This document shows, piece after piece, positions 59,380 to 64,000 of a DNA stretch of 64,000 nucleotides. This stretch comes from Telluria aromaticivorans (GTDB taxonomy: Bacteria; Pseudomonadota; Gammaproteobacteria; Burkholderiales; Burkholderiaceae_D), in NCBI RefSeq assembly GCF_013003915.1, contig NZ_JABAIV010000002.1, positions 372,001 to 436,000 on the forward strand, written 5' to 3'. The notes beneath the pieces are model-generated. The model was not told the origin of the DNA and made no database searches. It saw only the letters and a program-made list of their open reading frames with translations. Each line of letters starts with the position of its first letter. Positions within the stretch are counted from its first letter, which is position 1. Both the position numbers and the translations under genes were made by a program.

Positions 59380-61248
59380 TTAGCTGTCGAGGTGGGAAAT
59401 CAGCAGGCGGCGCTGGTCGCGCTGTTCCATATCGCCCTCGCCCGCCGCCTCGCCCTGGTTGCCGAGCGAAATCCCGACCGACATGATGTCGATGAGGAGT
59501 AGCTGCAGGATGCGCGAGATCATCGACAGGAAGGTGGTGCTGTCTTCGCTGTGGTCCACCGCAAGGCAGACGCTGGCCTTCTTGGCAAGCAGGGACTTGC
59601 TGCTGGTGATGGCGATGACGTCGGCCCCGCCCGCACGCGCGATGTCGACGGCCTCCAGCAGCTCCGGCAGCTGGCCGGCGGTGGAGATCGCGATCACCAC
59701 GTCGCCCGGCCCCAGCAGGCCGGCGGCCAGCGTGAACAGGTGCGAATCGCCGTACAGCGCGGCCGGGATGCGGAAGCGGAAGAACTTGTGCTGGCCGTCC
59801 AGCGCCACCGCGCGCGCATTTCCCATCGCGTAGAACTCGACGCGGCGGGCGCGGCGCAGCAATTCGATGGCGCGGTCGATCCCGTGCACATCCAGCTGGT
59901 CGCGAAATTTCAGGATCGCCGACACCGTGTTGTCGATCACCTTGGCCGACAAATCGTGGGTGCTGTCGCTCATGCGCACCTGGCTGTGGCGCACCGGGAT
60001 GGTGCCGGTCAGGCTACCGGCGAACTTCAGCTTGAACTCGGCCAGGCCCTGGAAGCCCAGCGAGCGGCAGAAACGGATCACGGTCGGCTGGCTCACATCC
60101 GCCAGGCGCGCGATTTCGGCGATCGGCTCGCCCAATATCTTGCGCGGGTGTTCCAGCACCAGTGCGGCGACGCGCTGCTCGGCCGGCGAGAGTTCGTGGC
60201 GCAGCTGCTGCACGCGGTCCATCAGGGTGTTAGCGCCGCTGCGCCCGCGCAGGTGTTCGGACAAGATCGTCGACACGCCATGCAGCGCCGGGTTCGGCGT
60301 CATGATGATATAGGTCGGGATCTGCGCGATGTAGTCGGTGAAGCGGCCCTTGGCCTCGAAGCGGGCGCGGAAGGGCGAGGTGGCGAACCATTCGGCGATG
60401 CGCGGCACGATGCCGCCGCCGATGAAGATGCCGCCAAAGGCGCCCAGCGTCACCGCCAGGTTGGCCGCCGCGCCGCCCAGCATGCCGGCGAAGACCTCGA
60501 GTGTCTCGAGGCAGAGCGGGTCGCGCGCATCGAGCGCACTGCCCACGATGTCGGCGGTGCTGCGGCTCGGGGCCTCGACGCCGTTGCGCTGAGCCAGCGC
60601 GCGGTACATCAGTTCGATGCCGGGGCCGGAAATCAGGCGCTCGTTCGACACGTGCTGCCATTCCTGCCAGGCGTACTGCAGGATCGCGAATTCGCGTTCG
60701 TCGCTCGGGGCGAAGTTGACGTGGCCGCCCTCGCTGCCGAGGGTGATGAAACCATCGATGGTCGGGATCACGCCCGAGACGCCCAGGCCGGTGCCCGGCC
60801 CGAGCACGCCCGCCACCGCATGGCTTTGCGGCGCGCCGCCGCCGACCTGCATCAGGTCCTGCGGCTTGAAGCCCGGCAGCGCCATGGCCAGCGCTGTGAA
60901 GTCGTTGACGATCAGCAGCGTCGACAGGCCGAGCGTGCGGCGCACCTCGTCGGTCGAGAACTGCCAGTCGCGGTTGGTCATGCGGATGGTGTCGCCGCTG
61001 ATCGGATTGGCCAGCGCGAAGGCGCCGTGGTTGATGCGCACGCCGCCCGTCTGCGCCAGGTAGGCATGCAGCAGCGGCACGATGCCGGTGTAGTCGTCGC
61101 AGCGCAGCACCGCGACCTGGCGCAGCACGCCGGGTGCAGTCTCGAGGCCGAAGCGCGCATGCGTGGCGCCGATGTCCGCGAGCAGGCGCGGGCCATCGGC
61201 AAACGCGGCGCGGGAGGGTTTCTGTTCGGTGTCGGGTTCAACAGTCAT
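59380..61248 (-). CDS. Glucokinase fused to RpiR/HexR-type regulator, copy 2
   Basis: 622 residues, collinear with copy 1 at 43228 and mostly identical in motif blocks: RLLADIGATHARFGL, VLGPGTGLGVSG, GGIVPRIAEWF, the helix-turn-helix LADVSQPTVIRFCRSLGFQG and the SIS domain FYAMGNARAVALDGQHKFFR. N-terminus differs (MTVEPDTEQKPSRAAFADG). Two such fusions could divide work between sugars or conditions. No sugar gene lies directly beside this one; the ABC operon starts 63 bases after its stop. Confidence 0.95.
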   Translation of the reverse strand: MTVEPDTEQKPSRAAFADGPRLLADIGATHARFGLETAPGVLRQVAVLRCDDYTGIVPLLHAYLAQTGGVRINHGAFALANPISGDTIRMTNRDWQFSTDEVRRTLGLSTLLIVNDFTALAMALPGFKPQDLMQVGGGAPQSHAVAGVLGPGTGLGVSGVIPTIDGFITLGSEGGHVNFAPSDEREFAILQYAWQEWQHVSNERLISGPGIELMYRALAQRNGVEAPSRSTADIVGSALDARDPLCLETLEVFAGMLGGAAANLAVTLGAFGGIFIGGGIVPRIAEWFATSPFRARFEAKGRFTDYIAQIPTYIIMTPNPALHGVSTILSEHLRGRSGANTLMDRVQQLRHELSPAEQRVAALVLEHPRKILGEPIAEIARLADVSQPTVIRFCRSLGFQGLAEFKLKFAGSLTGTIPVRHSQVRMSDSTHDLSAKVIDNTVSAILKFRDQLDVHGIDRAIELLRRARRVEFYAMGNARAVALDGQHKFFRFRIPAALYGDSHLFTLAAGLLGPGDVVIAISTAGQLPELLEAVDIARAGGADVIAITSSKSLLAKKASVCLAVDHSEDSTTFLSMISRILQLLLIDIMSVGISLGNQGEAAGEGDMEQRDQRRLLISHLDS

Positions 61249-61323
61249 TACATAAGGATACCATTGATCGACGGAAAAACCGAAGGGTCGAGGCCCGACC
61301 CCGCCCGTTCAGGCCTGCCGTTT

Positions 61324-63183
61324 CTAATGCAGCAAGGCGCGCAGTTCGCCAACCGACAACTGCCTTTCCTGCGCATCGTGGAAACGCAGCAGCAGGTGCT
61401 CGATGTCCCTCGCCGTACGCGCGCGGCTGAACAGCCAGCCCTGCACGCAATGCACGCCCCGGCTCGTGAGCCAGGCGAGATCGGCCTCGTCCTCTAGTCC
61501 CTCGCAGATGAGCTCCGCGTCGAAGACCCGGGCCGCGCCGTGGATCAGGGAAAACAGTCCCGCCTTCTTGTGGTCGGATGCAACACCATGCACGAACTGG
61601 CGATCCGCCTTGAGGCGATCGAAGGTGAAATCGGCAAGGGCATCGAGGTTGGACGAACCGGTGCCGAAGTCGTCGATCGCGATGTGCACGCCAAGCGAAC
61701 GCAGTGCCGCGATCCGTGGATACAGCGGCTGCAGCGAGTCGAGCAGCACGCTTTCGGTCACCTCGAGCTCGATCAGCCTGCCCGGCACGCCGGTTTCGCG
61801 CAGTATCGTTTCCAGGCGTGCGAACAGCTCAGGATGCATCAGCGACACACGCGAAAAATTAAGCGCCACCGGGACCGGGTCCAGGCCCTTGGCCAGCCAG
61901 CGTTTCAGGTCTTCGCAAACGAGCCGGGCGACGTGTGCATCGAGTTCGAAGATGCGTCCGGACTGCTCGGCCTGGGGCACGAACATGGCAGGAGCGACCA
62001 GGCCGAACTCCGGATGGCACCAGCGCACCAGCGCTTCCAGACCGATCAGCTTGCCGGCTTCGACATCGATCTGGGGCTGGTAATGCACCTCGAGCCGGCC
62101 GTGGCGGCGGTCGCCGCGCAGGGCGTGGCGCAATTCGTAGCGCAAGCGCGCACGCGCGGCCAGCGCGCTGTCGTACTCGGCCACGACGCTGCGGTCGAGG
62201 TTGCGGCGAATCGAGGATGCCGCGCCGTCGGCGGCATCGAGTGCGTCCACTGCGCTGCCGCGCTGCGATGCGCCCTGGCGCCAGATGCCGATGCGGCCGT
62301 GCAAGGGCTGCACATAGCCGTTCCCGACCTCGAAGGGCAGGTCGATCAGGTCGCGTAGCTGGGCAAGGCAGGTATCGAGTTGGTCTGGCGGGAGGTCGAG
62401 TGCGAAGGCAAAACGGTCGCCGCCGAGATGGCCCAGCAGCGCGCCGTCGCCGCCCCATGACGCCAGCCGGTCGCCGAGCTGGCCCAGGATGCGGTCGCCG
62501 GACAGCCTGCCGAACAATTCGTTGACCTGGCGAAAACCAGTAAGGTCGATGAAGCCGACCGTCACCCTGGCCTCCTCGCGCGCCAGCATGTAGTCGAGGT
62601 GATGCAGGAAAACGGTGCGGTTGAACATCCCGGTCGACAGTTCGAAATAGCGGTGCTCGAGCAGGTCGACCACGATACGTGCCATCAGCCGGAGCTGGGT
62701 GACCTGTTCGTCGTCGAGATGATGCGGGTCCCTCCTCATCACCCACAATGTGCCCAGCAGGCGGGCCGCGCTGCCATCCAGCGGGATACCCGCATAGTGG
62801 AGGTAGTGCGGCGGCTCGGTAACGAGCGGATTGTCGGCAAACCGTGCGTCGAGACGGGCGTCGGCGACCTCGAACAGCGGCGCATTCTCGCGCACTGCAC
62901 AGTGGCAGAAGGAGCCGGCGAGCGGCAGCAGGCGGGCGTCGGCGCCGACCCGCGAGGGCAGCCAGATCTGCGAACGGAATACCAGGCTGATGCCGCCGAT
63001 GTCGGAGCCTGTCAGGCTGACGGCCAAGCGGGCGATGTAGTCGAGCTTCGGATCGGAGGGCTCGAGCAGCACCCGGTCGCCGCGTCCATGCCCGGGCGCA
63101 TGGGCGATACTTCCCGCGTCCAGGATTCCGTCCATCGACGGAATCCTGCTGTATGTCCATCCCTCTGGCCAGTTCGCGCGCAT
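61324..63183 (-). CDS. GAF-GGDEF-EAL protein, probable c-di-GMP phosphodiesterase
   Basis: 619 residues from ATG 63183; an ATG at 63135 (MDGILDAG) lies in the loop of a perfect hairpin and is an alternative. GAF-like sensor about 45-175. The GGDEF domain is degenerate: GGDRF at 254-258, so no cyclase is expected. The EAL domain is complete: EAL 383-385, N442, E474, DDFG 504-507, K525 and E561, so c-di-GMP cleavage is likely. Cytoplasmic. Signals unknown. Confidence 0.9.
   Translation of the reverse strand: MRANWPEGWTYSRIPSMDGILDAGSIAHAPGHGRGDRVLLEPSDPKLDYIARLAVSLTGSDIGGISLVFRSQIWLPSRVGADARLLPLAGSFCHCAVRENAPLFEVADARLDARFADNPLVTEPPHYLHYAGIPLDGSAARLLGTLWVMRRDPHHLDDEQVTQLRLMARIVVDLLEHRYFELSTGMFNRTVFLHHLDYMLAREEARVTVGFIDLTGFRQVNELFGRLSGDRILGQLGDRLASWGGDGALLGHLGGDRFAFALDLPPDQLDTCLAQLRDLIDLPFEVGNGYVQPLHGRIGIWRQGASQRGSAVDALDAADGAASSIRRNLDRSVVAEYDSALAARARLRYELRHALRGDRRHGRLEVHYQPQIDVEAGKLIGLEALVRWCHPEFGLVAPAMFVPQAEQSGRIFELDAHVARLVCEDLKRWLAKGLDPVPVALNFSRVSLMHPELFARLETILRETGVPGRLIELEVTESVLLDSLQPLYPRIAALRSLGVHIAIDDFGTGSSNLDALADFTFDRLKADRQFVHGVASDHKKAGLFSLIHGAARVFDAELICEGLEDEADLAWLTSRGVHCVQGWLFSRARTARDIEHLLLRFHDAQERQLSVGELRALLH
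63121..63148. repeat. Perfect 12-bp inverted repeat in the 5' coding region
   Basis: CAGGATTCCGTC and GACGGAATCCTG around CATC. On the minus strand the loop contains the ATG of the alternative start at 63135. It could be a translational control hairpin; it is not a repeat found elsewhere here. Confidence 0.6.
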
Positions 63184-63301
63184 TGCTTAGCCATCCATGC
63201 AGGTTGACGCGCCCGAATCGCATTTTCGCCGATTCGGATGCAAGTATTTACGCGCCCCAGAATACCAGCAATGGAGGCCGGCGTGTGTGCCGCGGGAGGG
63301 C

Positions 63302-64000
63302 TCAGTCCAGCGCGATCAGGGCGACCGGCGCTGCCGTACCGAACTGCACCTTGCCGCCGCTGACCACGGCCGACTTGCCCGAATACCAATCGCGCACGGT
63401 CTGGCCGTCGTTGAAGACGCCGGCCACCGAAATCGGCAGCGCCTTGTCGGCCGGCAGGTCGAGCGCCACGACCACGCGGTCGCTCGCGCCGTCCTGCTGC
63501 CAGGTACGCTTGAAGGTGTAGGGGCTGGACGCGATCATCTGGTGCCTGCCTGCGCCGACGGCAGGGTGGGCAGACCGGAAGCGGCCCAGGCGGGCCCAGT
63601 GCTCGCGCACTTCGGCCACGCGGTTGCTGCCGCGCTGCGCGTTGGCCGCCAGCTCGTCCCAGTTCATGAACGAGCGCAAGCTAGCATCGCCTTCGGCGCC
63701 CTCGACCTTCAAGAGGCGCGCGGTCTCGTCACCGTAATAAATCTGGGCCGAGCCCGGCGCCAGCATCAGCTTGTTGGCGGATTCGAAGGGGCGCTGGCGC
63801 AGCGGGTCGAAGGGGCTCCCATCGTCGTGCGAGCTGATGTAGTTCAGGACCGAATAACCCTTCATCGGACCGTGCAGCGCGTTCGAATAATCCGAGAACA
63901 GCTTTTCATAGCCCTGCGCGGCGTCGGTCTTCATGCTGAAGTTGATCATGCTGTCGAAGCCATTGGCCAGGTAGTCGACCTTCACGCCGCCGCCCATGTC
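63302..64000 (-). CDS. GH13 alpha-amylase, C-terminal part (partial)
   Basis: Frame is open to the window edge at 64000, so the start and most of the barrel lie outside. The visible 232 residues contain the last catalytic Asp in ISSHDDGSPFDP, YYGDETARLL, SFMNWDEL and a C-terminal beta domain ending LIALD. The sequence resembles periplasmic or secreted alpha-amylases (MalS-like). Third extracellular starch enzyme in the window. Its stop is 118 bases from the start of the c-di-GMP gene. Confidence 0.85.
   Translation of the reverse strand, partial: DMGGGVKVDYLANGFDSMINFSMKTDAAQGYEKLFSDYSNALHGPMKGYSVLNYISSHDDGSPFDPLRQRPFESANKLMLAPGSAQIYYGDETARLLKVEGAEGDASLRSFMNWDELAANAQRGSNRVAEVREHWARLGRFRSAHPAVGAGRHQMIASSPYTFKRTWQQDGASDRVVVALDLPADKALPISVAGVFNDGQTVRDWYSGKSAVVSGGKVQFGTAAPVALIALD

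Overview
The window is high-GC, densely coded DNA from a betaproteobacterium. Gene content points to the Oxalobacteraceae (Massilia/Telluria-like, Burkholderiales): a glucokinase fused to an RpiR/HexR-type regulator (present twice), a dihydrolipoyl dehydrogenase with its own lipoyl domain, holC followed by a small DUF2486-like gene, a TIGR04438-type Trp-rich peptide, and a GTAGGGTGGGC...GCCCACCCTAC repeat scattered between genes. Taxonomy is inferred from protein character only; there is no rRNA or tRNA in the window.

Layout. 1-1.3 kb: end of a TetR regulator and two small unknown genes. 1.3-3.6 kb: secreted isoamylase. 3.9-10.3 kb (minus): pyruvate dehydrogenase operon aceE-aceF-lpdA. 10.8-14.6 kb: folD, prlC, holC and a small gene. 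14.8-20.8 kb: an NHL/M23 fusion protein, a flavin monooxygenase, a SIMPL protein and an orphan amino-acid-type binding protein. 21-26.4 kb: cytochrome c, Trp-rich peptide, LysR-lgt, hybrid histidine kinase, small genes. 26.5-30.5 kb: three-gene periplasmic molybdenum hydroxylase operon (cytochrome c, 2Fe-2S, Mo subunit). 30.6-35.2 kb: TauE-type permease, EVE protein, 6S RNA, zapA, zapB, then groESL with a perfect CIRCE operator. 35.3-43 kb: LysR, YdeI-like, lipoproteins, a two-component pair, an esterase, and two gene remnants (DoxX-like and DUF2254) that each end or begin at a repeat. 43.2-51.5 kb: sugar and starch block (glucokinase/HexR fusion, alpha-glucosidase, POT transporter, pullulanase). 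52-55.8 kb: KaiC-like ATPase with an overlapping histidine kinase, a tiny Lys-rich protein, an ExoD-like protein. 55.8-59.3 kb (minus): a compact five-gene operon joining an NrtA/TauA-like ABC importer to an SCO protein and a cupredoxin-like protein. 59.4-64 kb: second glucokinase/HexR fusion, a GAF-GGDEF-EAL protein, and the end of an alpha-amylase that runs off the window.

How it works together. Isoamylase, pullulanase and alpha-amylase would debranch and cut starch or glycogen-like glucans outside the cytoplasm; the cytoplasmic alpha-glucosidase releases glucose, which the two glucokinase/HexR fusions phosphorylate while also acting as sugar-phosphate-responsive regulators. Pyruvate then enters the PDH complex.

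Most unusual content: the ABC/SCO/cupredoxin operon; eight copies of one intergenic palindromic repeat that supply start-proximal sequence, stop codons and gene-truncation points; a second, two-copy repeat at a truncated gene; the KaiC-like/kinase pair; and the NHL-M23 fusion.
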